DNA of 64,000 nucleotides, from assembly GCA_014655195.1 (NCBI GenBank), contig BNBH01000013.1, forward strand, positions 158,395-222,394. The letters run 5' to 3'. Below are positions 32,134 to 41,516 of the stretch, piece by piece. A model generated the notes under the pieces. That model was given only the letters and a program-made list of their open reading frames with translations, was not told the origin of the DNA and made no database searches. Each line of letters begins with the position of its first letter. Within the stretch, counting starts at the first letter, position 1. This stretch comes from Streptomyces cellulosae. GTDB taxonomy: Bacteria > Actinomycetota > Actinomycetes > Streptomycetales > Streptomycetaceae. The translations under genes and the position numbers were made by a program.

Positions 32134-34548
32134 ATGGCTGCTGAGTCCACACCGCTCGCCCTGCCCGTGCTGCCGCTCGACGACGAGGTCGTGCTGCCCG
32201 GGATGGTGGTTCCGCTGGACCTGAGCGATTCCGAGGTGCGCGCGGCGGTGGAGGCCGCCCAGGCCGCCGCCCGTGACGAACCGGGCAAGCCCAAGGTGCT
32301 CCTCGTGCCGCGCGTCGACGGCACCTACGCCGGGACCGGCGTGCTGGGCACGGTCGAGCAGGTCGGCCGGCTGGCCGACGGCGACCCGGGCGCCCTGATC
32401 CGCGGCCGGGGACGGGTGCGCATCGGCGCCGGCACCACCGGTCCGGGCGCCGCGCTGTGGGTGGAGGGCACCCGCATCGACGAGAGCGTGCCCGAGCCGC
32501 TGCCCGGCCACGTGACCGAACTGGTCAAGGAGTACAAGGCGCTCGCCACCGCCTGGCTGCGCAAGCGCGGCGCCTGGCAGGTCGTGGACCGGGTCCAGGC
32601 CATCGACGACGTCTCCGCCCTCGCCGACAACTCCGGCTACTCGCCGTTCCTCACCACCGAGCAGAAGGTCGCCCTGCTGGAGACCACCGACCCGGTGGCC
32701 CGGCTGAAGCTCGCCACCCAGCAGCTGCGTGACCACCTCGCCGAGCAGGACGTCGCCGAGACCATCGCCAAGGACGTCCAGGAGGGCGTCGACAAGCAGC
32801 AGCGGGAGTTCCTGCTCCGCCGCCAGCTGGAGGCGGTCCGCAAGGAGCTGCGCGAGCTGAACGGCGAGCAGGACGGCGACGAGTCCGACGACTACCGGGC
32901 CCGCGTCGAGGCCGCCGATCTCCCCGAGAAGGTCCGCGAGGCCGCTCTCAAGGAGGTCGACAAGCTGGAGCGCTCCTCCGACCAGTCGCCCGAGGGCTCC
33001 TGGATCCGCACCTGGCTCGACACGGTCCTGGAGATGCCGTGGAACGAGCGCACCGAGGACTCCTACGACATCCGCGGCGCCCAGGAGGTCCTGGACGCCG
33101 AGCACGCGGGGCTGCAGGACGTGAAGGAGCGCATCACCGAGTACCTGGCCGTGCGCAAGCGGCGCAGCGACCGGGGTCTGGGCGTCGTCGGCGGGCGGCG
33201 AGGCGGCGCGGTGCTGGCCCTGGTGGGCCCGCCGGGCGTCGGCAAGACCAGCCTCGGCGAGTCCGTCGCGCACGCCATGGGCCGCAAGTTCGTCCGGGTC
33301 GCCCTCGGCGGCGTCCGCGACGAGGCGGAGATCCGCGGACACCGCCGCACCTACGTCGGCGCGCTGCCCGGCCGGATCGTGCGGGCGATCAAGGAGGCCG
33401 GCTCGATGAACCCGGTCGTCCTGCTCGACGAGATCGACAAGGTCGGCTCCGACTTCCGCGGCGACCCCGCGGCGGCCCTGCTGGAGGTCCTCGACCCGGC
33501 GCAGAACCACACCTTCCGCGACCACTACCTGGAGGTCGAGCTCGACCTGTCCGACGTGGTGTTCCTCGCCACCGCCAACGTCCTGGAGGCCATCCCGGAG
33601 GCCCTGCTCGACCGCATGGAGCTGGTCCGCCTCGACGGCTACACCGAGGACGAGAAGATCGTCATCGCCCGCGACCACCTGCTCCCGCGCCAGCTGGAGC
33701 GCGCCGGTCTGCAGCCGGACGAGGTGACGATCGAGGAGGGCGCGCTGCGCAAGCTGGCCGGCGAGTACACGCGCGAGGCCGGCGTGCGCAACCTGGAGCG
33801 GTCCGTCGCGCGGCTGCTGCGCAAGGTCGCGGCCCAGCACGAACTGGGGGAGCGGGAGCTGCCGTTCACCGTGACCGAGGGCGACCTGCGCGGTCTGATC
33901 GGACGGCCGCACCACGTGCCGGAGTCCGCCCAGGAGCCCGCCGAGCGGCGCACCGCGGTGCCCGGCGTCGCCACCGGGCTGGCCGTGACCGGCGCCGGCG
34001 GTGACGTCCTCTACGTCGAGGCGTCCCTGGCCGACCCGGAGACGGGCGCGGCGGGGCTGACCCTGACCGGCCAGCTGGGCGACGTGATGAAGGAGTCGGC
34101 GCAGATCGCGCTGAGCTTCCTGCGGAGCCACGGCGCCGAGCTGGAGCTGCCGGTGGGCGACCTGAAGGACCGGGGCGTGCACATCCACTTCCCGGCGGGC
34201 GCGGTGCCCAAGGACGGCCCGAGCGCGGGCATCACGATGACCACGGCCCTGGCCTCGCTGCTCTCCGGGCGCCTGGTCCGCACGGACGTGGCGATGACCG
34301 GCGAGGTGTCGCTGACCGGGCGGGTGCTGCCGATCGGCGGGGTGAAGCAGAAGCTGCTCGCCGCGCACCGGGCGGGAGTCACCACCGTGATCATCCCCAA
34401 GCGCAACGAGCCCGACCTGGACGACGTCCCGGCGGAGGTGCTGGAGAAGCTCGACGTGCACGCCGTCACCGACGTCCGCCAGGTCCTGGAGCTGGCGCTG
34501 TCCCCGGCGACGAACGGGGCCGCGCCCGAGGTTCCGGTGGCCGCGTGA
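32134..34548 (+). CDS. lon: ATP-dependent protease Lon (La)
   Basis: Cytoplasmic AAA+ protease degrading damaged and regulatory proteins. 804 residues: N-terminal LON substrate domain (LPVLPLDDEVVLPGMVVPL), coiled-coil middle (DVQEGVDKQQREFLLRRQL), Walker A GPPGVGKTS (about 365), Walker B VVLLDEIDKVG, and the C-terminal Ser-Lys protease with Ser in PKDGPSAGITM (about 696) and Lys in GGVKQKLLAAHRAG (about 738). ATG 32134 has AAGGGGAG upstream; the frame is open to 32113 but that start overlaps no ribosome site. The operator upstream puts it in the HspR regulon. Confidence 0.96.
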   Translation: MAAESTPLALPVLPLDDEVVLPGMVVPLDLSDSEVRAAVEAAQAAARDEPGKPKVLLVPRVDGTYAGTGVLGTVEQVGRLADGDPGALIRGRGRVRIGAGTTGPGAALWVEGTRIDESVPEPLPGHVTELVKEYKALATAWLRKRGAWQVVDRVQAIDDVSALADNSGYSPFLTTEQKVALLETTDPVARLKLATQQLRDHLAEQDVAETIAKDVQEGVDKQQREFLLRRQLEAVRKELRELNGEQDGDESDDYRARVEAADLPEKVREAALKEVDKLERSSDQSPEGSWIRTWLDTVLEMPWNERTEDSYDIRGAQEVLDAEHAGLQDVKERITEYLAVRKRRSDRGLGVVGGRRGGAVLALVGPPGVGKTSLGESVAHAMGRKFVRVALGGVRDEAEIRGHRRTYVGALPGRIVRAIKEAGSMNPVVLLDEIDKVGSDFRGDPAAALLEVLDPAQNHTFRDHYLEVELDLSDVVFLATANVLEAIPEALLDRMELVRLDGYTEDEKIVIARDHLLPRQLERAGLQPDEVTIEEGALRKLAGEYTREAGVRNLERSVARLLRKVAAQHELGERELPFTVTEGDLRGLIGRPHHVPESAQEPAERRTAVPGVATGLAVTGAGGDVLYVEASLADPETGAAGLTLTGQLGDVMKESAQIALSFLRSHGAELELPVGDLKDRGVHIHFPAGAVPKDGPSAGITMTTALASLLSGRLVRTDVAMTGEVSLTGRVLPIGGVKQKLLAAHRAGVTTVIIPKRNEPDLDDVPAEVLEKLDVHAVTDVRQVLELALSPATNGAAPEVPVAA

Positions 34549-34570
34549 CGGGGGCCGCCGGATGAAGGGG

Positions 34571-34606
34571 AGGCCCGGGCTCCGTGAGGGAGGCCCGGGC
34601 CTTTCC
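34571..34606 (+). terminator. Terminator of lon
   Basis: AGGCCCGGGC pairs perfectly with GCCCGGGCCT around a 12-base loop and is followed by TT, beginning 23 bases past the stop. Confidence 0.8.
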
Positions 34607-34626
34607 CGTGCCGCCGAGGCCTCGGG

Positions 34627-35457
34627 TCAGCTTCCGGCGGCGAAGGACCGCACCCGGTCGACGGTGCCGTTGAAGCGGTCGTGATCGCCGACCGTCGGGC
34701 CGGTCGAGGTGTACTGCCACATCGTGTACGTGGACCAGCCCGCGGGCAGTTCACCGACGGTGGAGGCGTACCGGGCGATCCACAGCGGGGTGGTGGAGGC
34801 GAAGCCCGCGTAGTTGCCGGTGCACTGCTTCCACCAGCTGGTCGCGGTGTAGATGACGGCGTCGCGGCCGGTGCGGGCGCGGTAGCGGTCGAGGAAGTCG
34901 CGGATCCAGCTCACCATCGAGCTCGCCGACTTGCCGTAGCAGTCGTCGCCGTACGGGTTCCACTCGATGTCCAGGACGCCCGGCAGGGTGCGTCCGTCGG
35001 CGGACCAGGCGCCCCCGCGGTCCACGAAATAGTCCGCCTGGGCGGCTCCGCTCGTGGTGTCGGGGGTGGCGAAGTGGTACGCGCCGCGGATCATGCCGAC
35101 GTCGTACGAGCCGTTGTACTGCTGCGCGTGGTACGGGTTGGTGTAGTACGTGCCCTCCGTCGCCTTGGCGTAGGCCCAGCGCACCCCGCTGTTCCACAGC
35201 GTGGGCCAGGCGACGTTGCCCTGGTGGCTGGAGACGTCCACGCCCTCCGTCTGGGTGGAGCGGGAGGTGGGCAGGCCGGCCTGGCCGTCGTGGGCGAGAA
35301 CGCCCATGCCCATGTGCGCGGAGCCGCGCGGCGGGACGGAGGGGGAGGAGCCGCCGGCGACGGCGGAGGTCTGCGGGAGGGCGAGCAGCGTGAGCAGGAC
35401 GGCGCCGGCGGTGCCGAGCGCGCGTATGCGGACGAGTCGGGATCTGTGCACAGGCAT
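34627..35457 (-). CDS. Secreted GH25 lysozyme (N-acetylmuramidase)
   Basis: Cleaves MurNAc-GlcNAc bonds in peptidoglycan. 276 residues with a Tat- or Sec-like signal peptide (basic MPVHRSRLVRIR, then hydrophobic GAVLLTLLALPQ, cut near AVAGG). The catalytic GH25 barrel begins with EGVDVSSHQGNVAW and has the acidic catalytic pair in PGVLDIEWNP (Asp-x-Glu); YTATSWWKQCTG and LWIARYAS are other family motifs. ATG 35457 has GGAG 7 bases upstream. The earlier in-frame Met at 35478 is possible but places the signal core further in. Monocistronic. Confidence 0.9.
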   Translation of the reverse strand: MPVHRSRLVRIRALGTAGAVLLTLLALPQTSAVAGGSSPSVPPRGSAHMGMGVLAHDGQAGLPTSRSTQTEGVDVSSHQGNVAWPTLWNSGVRWAYAKATEGTYYTNPYHAQQYNGSYDVGMIRGAYHFATPDTTSGAAQADYFVDRGGAWSADGRTLPGVLDIEWNPYGDDCYGKSASSMVSWIRDFLDRYRARTGRDAVIYTATSWWKQCTGNYAGFASTTPLWIARYASTVGELPAGWSTYTMWQYTSTGPTVGDHDRFNGTVDRVRSFAAGS

Positions 35458-35684
35458 GACGCATCTCCGAACGGTCATGGGGCGAACCCGGAATGTGACC
35501 CACGTCGCATGTAGTGGGCATGCCACGTAATGGCCTGGTAGAGAAACTGCGGGCGCCGGCCACGGCGGCGGGCCGGGTCGCCGCGCACTGCCGTTGGTCT
35601 ACGCCTGCGAAATACTTATGGAGCTGGGGCGACGCCGCCACTCGGCCAGAACTTTCAGAACGGGAAACCGAGGCAGGGGCCAAC

Positions 35685-36179
35685 GTGCACGAAGACGGAA
35701 ACGGCGGCGAGGAGCACGCCGGCTCGCCGGAACCCGCGTCCGGGGTGGAACAGCCCGCGTTCCTGGCGCTGGAACGGGAGTTGACGGTCCTGCTGCGGCG
35801 CGCACGGGCCAGCCAGGGGGAGATGGCGCGCGAGGTCCACCCCGACCTCGAGCCGTCCGCGTACGGGCTGCTGGTCCGTCTGGAGGAGTGCGGGCGGCAG
35901 CGGGCCACCGAACTGGCCTCCTACATCGGCGTCGGCAAGGCGACGATGTCCCGCCAGCTGCGCGCCCTGGAGGAGCTCGGACTCGTGGGCCGCGAGCCCG
36001 ACCCCGCCGACGGACGCGCCTGGCTCGTCACCCTGACGGAGGAGGGCCGCCGCCGCGTGAGCCGCGTCCGCGAGGCCCGCAGGGCCCGCTACGCCGGCCG
36101 CCTGGCCGACTGGGACCCGGGGGAGGTCGACGAACTGGCGAGGCTGCTGCACAGGCTGAACCGGGGGACGGAGAAGTAG
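35685..36179 (+). CDS. MarR-family transcriptional regulator
   Basis: A 164-residue winged-helix regulator. The recognition region is RATELASYIGVGKATMSRQL (about residue 85) and the wing EPDPADGRAWLVTLTEEGRRR. The N-terminal 35 residues are acidic and disordered. GTG 35685 follows GAGGCAGGGG; the frame upstream to 35514 lacks a site. The gene is divergent from the lysozyme and sits directly before the repeat cluster. Ligand and targets unknown. Confidence 0.9.
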   Translation: MHEDGNGGEEHAGSPEPASGVEQPAFLALERELTVLLRRARASQGEMAREVHPDLEPSAYGLLVRLEECGRQRATELASYIGVGKATMSRQLRALEELGLVGREPDPADGRAWLVTLTEEGRRRVSRVREARRARYAGRLADWDPGEVDELARLLHRLNRGTEK

Positions 36180-36199
36180 CGGGTCCGTGCAACCCCCTG

Positions 36200-36880
36200 A
36201 GGGGCGCGGGGAACCGCGCGCCCGGCCCCACCGGCCCGCATCCGGGGGCCTCTCCGCCAGGGGGGCGTCTCCTCTGCCGCCACGGCGCGGTCAACGCCCT
36301 CAAGGGGCGCGGGGAACTGCGCGACCAGCCACGGACGGTCCGCACCCGGTGTCGGAGGGGTGCCGCTGCGCCCACCCGTGCCGCCCTGCGGCACGACTGC
36401 CCGCAGCTCGGGCGTCCCTCAAGGGGCGCGGGGAACTGCGCGATCGGCCACGGACGGCCCGCACCCGGCGCTGATAGAGGTGCCCGCAGCTGCGGCAGCG
36501 GTGGCGTCCCTCAAGGGGCGCGGGGAACTGCGCGATCGGCCACGGACGGCCCGCACCCGGCGCTGATAGAGGTGCCCGCAACTGCGGCGGCGGTGGCGCC
36601 CTTCAGGGGCGCGGGGAACTGCGCGATCGGCCACGGACGGCCCGCACCCGGTGTCGGAGGGGTGCCGCTGCGCCCACCCGTGCCGCCCTGCGGCACGACT
36701 GCCCGCAGCTCGGGCGTCCCTCAGGGGCGCGGGGAAACGCGCGCTCAGCCGCGGACGGCCCGTACCCGGCGCTGACAGGGGTGCCCGCAACTGCGGCGGC
36801 GGTGGCGCCCTTCAGGGGCGCGGGGAACTGCGCGATCGGCGCCCACCGGCCCGCAGCCGGACACGGCTCCGCCGTCCGGG
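36200..36880. repeat. Cluster of seven interspersed-repeat copies
   Basis: Seven copies of a core starting AGGGGCGCGGGGAA and continuing through CTGCGCG and CCACGGACGGCCCGCACCCGG begin at 36200, 36303, 36422, 36514, 36605, 36723 and 36814. Spacings are 103, 119, 92, 91, 118 and 91 bases. Two spacer types alternate: a long one (containing GTGCCGC...GCGGCAC, 36360 and 36662) and a short one (containing GCTGATAGAGGTGCCCGCA). The core is partly self-complementary. No ORF here is credible in any frame. Single copies of this core are common between Streptomyces genes; a run of seven is unusual. Confidence 0.88.
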
Positions 36881-36888
36881 TGGCGCCG

Positions 36889-37668
36889 TCACGCGAACGG
36901 CAGCTCCACGTGGACCACCGTCGCATCGTCATGCGTCTTGCCCCCAAGGCCACGCCCCCGCTCCAGCGCGCGCACCCTCCGTACCAACCCCCCGGCCCCC
37001 TCCTCCCGGACCACCCCCACACAGTCCGCCCAGTCCCCCTCCCCGAACCGCTCCACCCACCGCGACGCCCCGTCCGTCAGGGCGGTCAACGACCGCACCC
37101 GCTCCCGGGGCAGGGAGACGGTCACAGCGCGTGACGACACCGACGGATCGGCCGCCGCCGTGAAGAACCCGCCCTCCTTGTTCCGCAGCGTCGTGTCCAC
37201 GACCTCGTGGCTGGACAGGGCCGAACGGGGCAGCCGGTCCAGCCGGTCGTCCAATACCGCCGTGACCGTGCCCTCCGGCGCCTCGACCAGCAGGACCGAG
37301 TCCGACAGCACCAGACACTCCACCGAGTCGGGTGACCAGCGCGCCAGCACGACCGTTGCCTGCGGCGTTCGGGGGTGAGAAAGGTCACAGGTCGAGGCAT
37401 GACTCTCGGCCGTACGCGCGATCCCGCGCGACAGCAGCCCGGCGGGCGGAACATCCGGGAGGGAAACGGTCAGTTCGGTCAGGGCGCCGCCCAGCCGGGC
37501 GGTGAACCAGTGCACCGAATGCAGACACCCGCCCCCGTCCGACGGCGGCGTCACGCCGTCCAGGACCACGAGCGCGCCGCCCTGTCCGGAGGCGGGGAGC
37601 GCGACACTCGCGAAGTCCTCGTTGGGCCGTCCTGGATCACCGGGTTCCGAAACAAGCTCCGTGCGCAT
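36889..37668 (-). CDS. PP2C-family protein phosphatase-like protein
   Basis: A 259-residue protein of the PPM/PP2C fold. The opening MRTELVSEPGDPGRPNEDF and ALVVLDGVTPP correspond to the first metal-binding Glu/Asp segments, RSLTALTDGASRWVERFG to the DG motif of motif 8, and HDDATVVHVEL to the terminal D-D-x-T box. The metal site looks mostly complete, so Ser/Thr phosphatase activity is plausible. ATG 37668 is used; upstream codons are not conserved-looking. It is divergent from the conservon, 395 bases apart, so it may counter the conservon's kinase-like component, but nothing shows this. Confidence 0.82.
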   Translation of the reverse strand: MRTELVSEPGDPGRPNEDFASVALPASGQGGALVVLDGVTPPSDGGGCLHSVHWFTARLGGALTELTVSLPDVPPAGLLSRGIARTAESHASTCDLSHPRTPQATVVLARWSPDSVECLVLSDSVLLVEAPEGTVTAVLDDRLDRLPRSALSSHEVVDTTLRNKEGGFFTAAADPSVSSRAVTVSLPRERVRSLTALTDGASRWVERFGEGDWADCVGVVREEGAGGLVRRVRALERGRGLGGKTHDDATVVHVELPFA

Positions 37669-37733
37669 CCGGCCAGTCTGCACGAGCTCCCCACAACCGC
37701 CGCCGGAGCACGGCAATTGACGCTCCTTCTCCA

Positions 37734-37756
37734 CAGGCGCGCAGGTCACGCGCCTG
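37734..37756. promoter_or_regulatory. Inverted repeat in the PP2C/conservon divergent region
   Basis: CAGGCGCG-N7-CGCGCCTG is a perfect 8+8 palindrome 66 bases upstream of the phosphatase ATG. It could be a regulator site. The rest of the 395-bp gap (37669-38063) shows no gene and no clear promoter boxes; TTGACG at 37718 lacks a good -10. Confidence 0.35.
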
Positions 37757-38063
37757 ATTTGGGAGGGAATGAAGCCCTCCGGGAAGACGTGGCGGCGAAT
37801 ATTGCCACCGCACGCCGCAGACGTCCAACCGGCTTGCCACGCAGGTCCGCTGCGGTGCACAACGGAACTTGCCCCTCAACTCGCCTCCGATGTTCACTCC
37901 TTCGAGTGGCGGGTCAGGTGATGCGCATCCACTGTCCACGGGCACTGGGAGGGTCGGGGAGCGTTGGGGGCGCCTCACTGTCCGAGCGCGGCCAGCGGCT
38001 CGGGGAGAGCGCCCGCGCCCGTTGACGGAGCGTCACCCGGGCCCACGGGTACACGAGTCAGGA

Positions 38064-41000
38064 ATGCGAGCACCGGTGCAGAAGACGCGGCCTCGTCGCA
38101 AGGACAAGCAGGCGGCCCTCACGGGGGACGCGCAGCAGACGCCCACCGTCGGCAAGGGCCGCCCCACCCACGTGCGCAACCGTCTTGTCGTCGCCGTCGC
38201 CGTGGTGGCCGCGGCGATCGCCGGGGCCGGGGCGCCCTCCGTGCTGGCGGCGTCCCAGCAGCTGCACGACTCCCAGGAGCTGGTGACGCTCGCCGAGCGG
38301 ACCCAGGACGCGCTCGCCCTGGCCCACTCCCTGGCCGACGAGCGTGACGAGGTCGTCCCCTACATCGCGGCCGGCCGCCCCAAGGACAAGGCGCCCTCCG
38401 AGGAGCACAGCGCCCGCGTCGACCGCCAGGTCGAGGAACTGCGCGCCGACGAGGACACCTCGCAGGCGCTGCGCGACGAGCTCGACGCCGTCGCCACCGT
38501 GCGCCGCGCCGCCCTCACCGGCAAGTCGGGCCCGCTGGAGGCCCACCAGGCGTACTCCGACGCCATCTCCCGGCTGCACAAGCTCGCTGCGCGGCTGGCC
38601 GACGCCACCCCGCCCCGCGCCGGCTCCGGCGCGCACGCGCTCACCGAGCTGGACACCGCCGTCCAGCAGGCCGCCGCCACCCGCGGACTGCTGCTCGCCG
38701 CGCTGAACGTGCCGAGCTCCAGCGAGACCGTGATCGACCCGGTCACCGGACTGCCCGTCACCTCCGACGGCGCCTCCGAGGAGGACGAGGAGCGGCGCGA
38801 CGAACTGTCCGCCGCCGCGCTCCTGGCCCGCGTCCGCTCCGACGCGGCACTCGCCGACTTCCGCGACGCCGCCCCGAAGGCCGCGCGCGCCTCCTACGAC
38901 TCCACGGTCACCGGGCCCGAGGTCGACAACGCCGACAAGTACCTCGAGAAGCTCACCGACAAGCCGACGCTGTCCGACGGCGAGGTCGACACCAGCCCGA
39001 AGAAGCTCGCGGCGGCGCTCACCGCGCGGATCGAGATGATGCGCGGCGTCGAGGCCTCGCTGTTCGAACAGCGCACCACGGCTCTCGCCGAACTCCGCGA
39101 CGAGGACGTCACCGAGCTGGAGATCCGCATCGCGGTCCTCGGCGCCCTGCTGCTGCTCGCGGTCGGCGTCGCCACCGCGATGGCCCGTACCCTCACCCGG
39201 CCGCTGTCGGTGCTGCGGCGCGGCTCCGCCCGGCTCGCCGAGGCGGAGGACCCGGCCACGGAGGAGCCCGTCACCTTCACCGGCCGCAACGACGAGTTCG
39301 CGCAGGTCGTCCGCTCCGTCAACGCCCTGCACGCGCACGCGGCCGGGCTCGGCCGGCGGATCGCCACGCTGGAGGCCGACCGCAAGCACCTCGTCGGACA
39401 GCGGCAGAAGATGGCCGACGCCCGCGAGGAACTGCGCGGCGAACTCGCCGAGGCCACCGCCCACATGGAGCGGATGCGGCACAGCATCGGCAGCACCTTC
39501 GTCAGCCTCGCCCTGCGCACCCTCGGCCTGGTCGAGCGGCAGCTCGGCGTCATCGAAGGCCTTGAGGAGCGGGAGGACGACCCGGAGCGCCTGGCCACGC
39601 TGTTCAAGCTCGACCACTTCGCCACGGTGATGCGCCGGCACAGCGAGAACCTGCTGGTCCTCGCCGGGACCGAGCAGGGCCGGCGGACGGCGGGCCCGGT
39701 CCCGCTGGTCGACGTCGTGCGGGCCGCGGTCAGCGAGATCGAGCGGTACGAGCGGGTGCGGATCGCGGCGCTGCCGCCGCACGCGCACATCGCCGGGTTC
39801 GCCGCGGACGACCTGTCCCACCTGCTCGCCGAACTCATGGAGAACGCCACCGCGTTCTCCCCACCGGACATGCCCGTCGAGGTCTCCGCCTGGCTGATGG
39901 AGAACGGCGAGGTGATGCTCTCCGTCCAGGACGAGGGCATCGGCATGGCCGACGACCGGCTGGAGCGGCTCAACACGCGGCTGTCCGAGTTCGACCCGGA
40001 GGCGGGGTACGACGCGGAGGCGGAGTCCGGCGACGGTCTCGGTCTCGGCCTGTACGTCGTCGCCCGGCTCGCCCACCGGCACGGGGTGCGGGTGCAGCTG
40101 CGCAAGCAGAAGCAGGGCGGCATCGCCGCGGTGGTCGTCCTGCCGGACCCCCTTCTGGCGCCGGCCACCCCCACGGCCGTCCCCGCGTCCGTCCCGGGAG
40201 CCGCCCACACGGTGTCCCTGCCGGGCGCCGACGCGGAGGCCAACTCCAACGTCCTGCGCGGCCGCAGCAAGTCGGGCGACCTCCTGGTCGACCTGGCAGA
40301 ACGCTCGATCGAGGCCCGGGAGGCAGCGGAAGCGGCAGCGTCCGGGACGCCTGCCTCCGGGACGCCCGCCTCCGAGACGCCTGCGGCGCCGGACGCGCAG
40401 AGCACGAAGGACACCGCGGAGGCCACGGACACCCCGGCGACGCCGGGCTCCGCCCACGCCGCCGCCCAGTCGCCCTCTGCCGCGCCGCCCGCCGGGGCCC
40501 AGCCGTCGGCCGCCTCGGGCCCCGCCACAGAGCCGACTTCGGGCGAGCCCGCCCGCGTCGCTCCGGAGGAGCCGCAGTACGGCGCCCCGGCGCCCGCCGC
40601 GGACCCCGCGGCGGCTCGGGACTCCGCCCTCGCCGACGGCGGGACGGATGCCGCCCTGTCGGCAGGTCCGGGCGGGGCCGCTCCGGCTGCCGCAGGGCAG
40701 TCCGCCCAGCAGGCGGCCGGCCTCGGAACCACGGCCGCTGCCGCTCGTGCCGCCTCGGAGGAGACGCGGTCGCAGGCCGGCGCCCCCGCGCAGTCGGACG
40801 CGGCGGCTCCGGGCACCGGTCATGACGCCGAGCGGACGGACGCTGCCGCGTCGGCCGGCCTGACCGCCGACGCCGCCTCGCGGCCCGCACCGGGCCAGGG
40901 CGCGCCCGGTGCGCCGGAGACGCCCGCTGGCCCCGGTGACGTCGACGCGCCCCGTACCCACGACGTCCCCCCGGCCCGTTCCAGCGAGCCCGGCGCCGGG

Positions 41001-41516
41001 CGTACCGCCCCCGTGGAGCGGCACGCCGAGACGACCATGGAGCTGTTCATCCCGGCGCAGCCGGAGGAAGGCGTACGCCCGGGTGCCGGGCACGCGCCCG
41101 AGTCCCCGGCCGCGCCCGCGCCGGCCGCCGGGGGCGCCGCCCCCGAGACCGCACCGGCACCCGCGGGCCCCGCGCCCACGCCGGACACCACGCCGGCCGC
41201 CGAGACCCCCGCCGCCGGCACCCCCGCCGGCGAGCCCGAGCACCAGCGGGTCACCGACGGCCCCGGCGGCGAGGAGCCCGTCACCGCCAAGGGGCTGCCG
41301 AAGCGGACGCCGAAGATCACCGCGCCGGTCGCTCCCCCGCGGCCGCGGTCCGGGTCGGTGGACGCCGAGGCCCTGCGCAAGCGGCTCGGCGGCTTCCGCC
41401 GGGGCGCGGACGCCGGGCGGCGGGACGTCGAGGCGGAACTGGCGTCCGAGACGTCCCGCGGGGACGTCACAACCGAAGAAGCCACGGGGGGCACTGTCGA
41501 GGAGGCAAGCAGTTGA
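38064..41516 (+). CDS. cvnA: Conservon membrane kinase-like protein CvnA (nitrate/nitrite-sensing domain)
   Basis: First conservon component, 1150 residues. A membrane segment at about 37-62 is followed by an extracellular NIT-type helical sensor (to about 350), a second membrane segment (IRIAVLGALLLLAVGVATAMA), HAMP-like coil, and a histidine-kinase-like ATPase with ELMENATAFSPP, DEGIGM and GDGLGLGLYVVARLA. The usual phosphoacceptor His box is not evident, as in the family. The last about 400 residues are Ala/Pro/Gly/Glu-rich and disordered. Start uncertain: ATG 38064 overlaps AGGA, GTG 38076 has it better spaced. It overlaps cvnB by 4 bases. Confidence 0.9.
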   Translation: MRAPVQKTRPRRKDKQAALTGDAQQTPTVGKGRPTHVRNRLVVAVAVVAAAIAGAGAPSVLAASQQLHDSQELVTLAERTQDALALAHSLADERDEVVPYIAAGRPKDKAPSEEHSARVDRQVEELRADEDTSQALRDELDAVATVRRAALTGKSGPLEAHQAYSDAISRLHKLAARLADATPPRAGSGAHALTELDTAVQQAAATRGLLLAALNVPSSSETVIDPVTGLPVTSDGASEEDEERRDELSAAALLARVRSDAALADFRDAAPKAARASYDSTVTGPEVDNADKYLEKLTDKPTLSDGEVDTSPKKLAAALTARIEMMRGVEASLFEQRTTALAELRDEDVTELEIRIAVLGALLLLAVGVATAMARTLTRPLSVLRRGSARLAEAEDPATEEPVTFTGRNDEFAQVVRSVNALHAHAAGLGRRIATLEADRKHLVGQRQKMADAREELRGELAEATAHMERMRHSIGSTFVSLALRTLGLVERQLGVIEGLEEREDDPERLATLFKLDHFATVMRRHSENLLVLAGTEQGRRTAGPVPLVDVVRAAVSEIERYERVRIAALPPHAHIAGFAADDLSHLLAELMENATAFSPPDMPVEVSAWLMENGEVMLSVQDEGIGMADDRLERLNTRLSEFDPEAGYDAEAESGDGLGLGLYVVARLAHRHGVRVQLRKQKQGGIAAVVVLPDPLLAPATPTAVPASVPGAAHTVSLPGADAEANSNVLRGRSKSGDLLVDLAERSIEAREAAEAAASGTPASGTPASETPAAPDAQSTKDTAEATDTPATPGSAHAAAQSPSAAPPAGAQPSAASGPATEPTSGEPARVAPEEPQYGAPAPAADPAAARDSALADGGTDAALSAGPGGAAPAAAGQSAQQAAGLGTTAAAARAASEETRSQAGAPAQSDAAAPGTGHDAERTDAAASAGLTADAASRPAPGQGAPGAPETPAGPGDVDAPRTHDVPPARSSEPGAGRTAPVERHAETTMELFIPAQPEEGVRPGAGHAPESPAAPAPAAGGAAPETAPAPAGPAPTPDTTPAAETPAAGTPAGEPEHQRVTDGPGGEEPVTAKGLPKRTPKITAPVAPPRPRSGSVDAEALRKRLGGFRRGADAGRRDVEAELASETSRGDVTTEEATGGTVEEASS

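Noticed and set aside
31984..34461. Upstream part of a very long minus-strand frame ending in the spermidine synthase-like gene
   Set aside because: It runs antisense through lon. Only 31294-31983 has family motifs and a ribosome site.
36200..36880. CRISPR array
   Set aside because: Repeats are about 50 bases, spacers are 40-70 bases and are themselves repeated, and there are no cas genes.
38058..41243. A 1061-codon antisense frame in cvnA
   Set aside because: Low-complexity Gly/Arg translation mirroring the Ala/Pro-rich tail of CvnA; no start signal.
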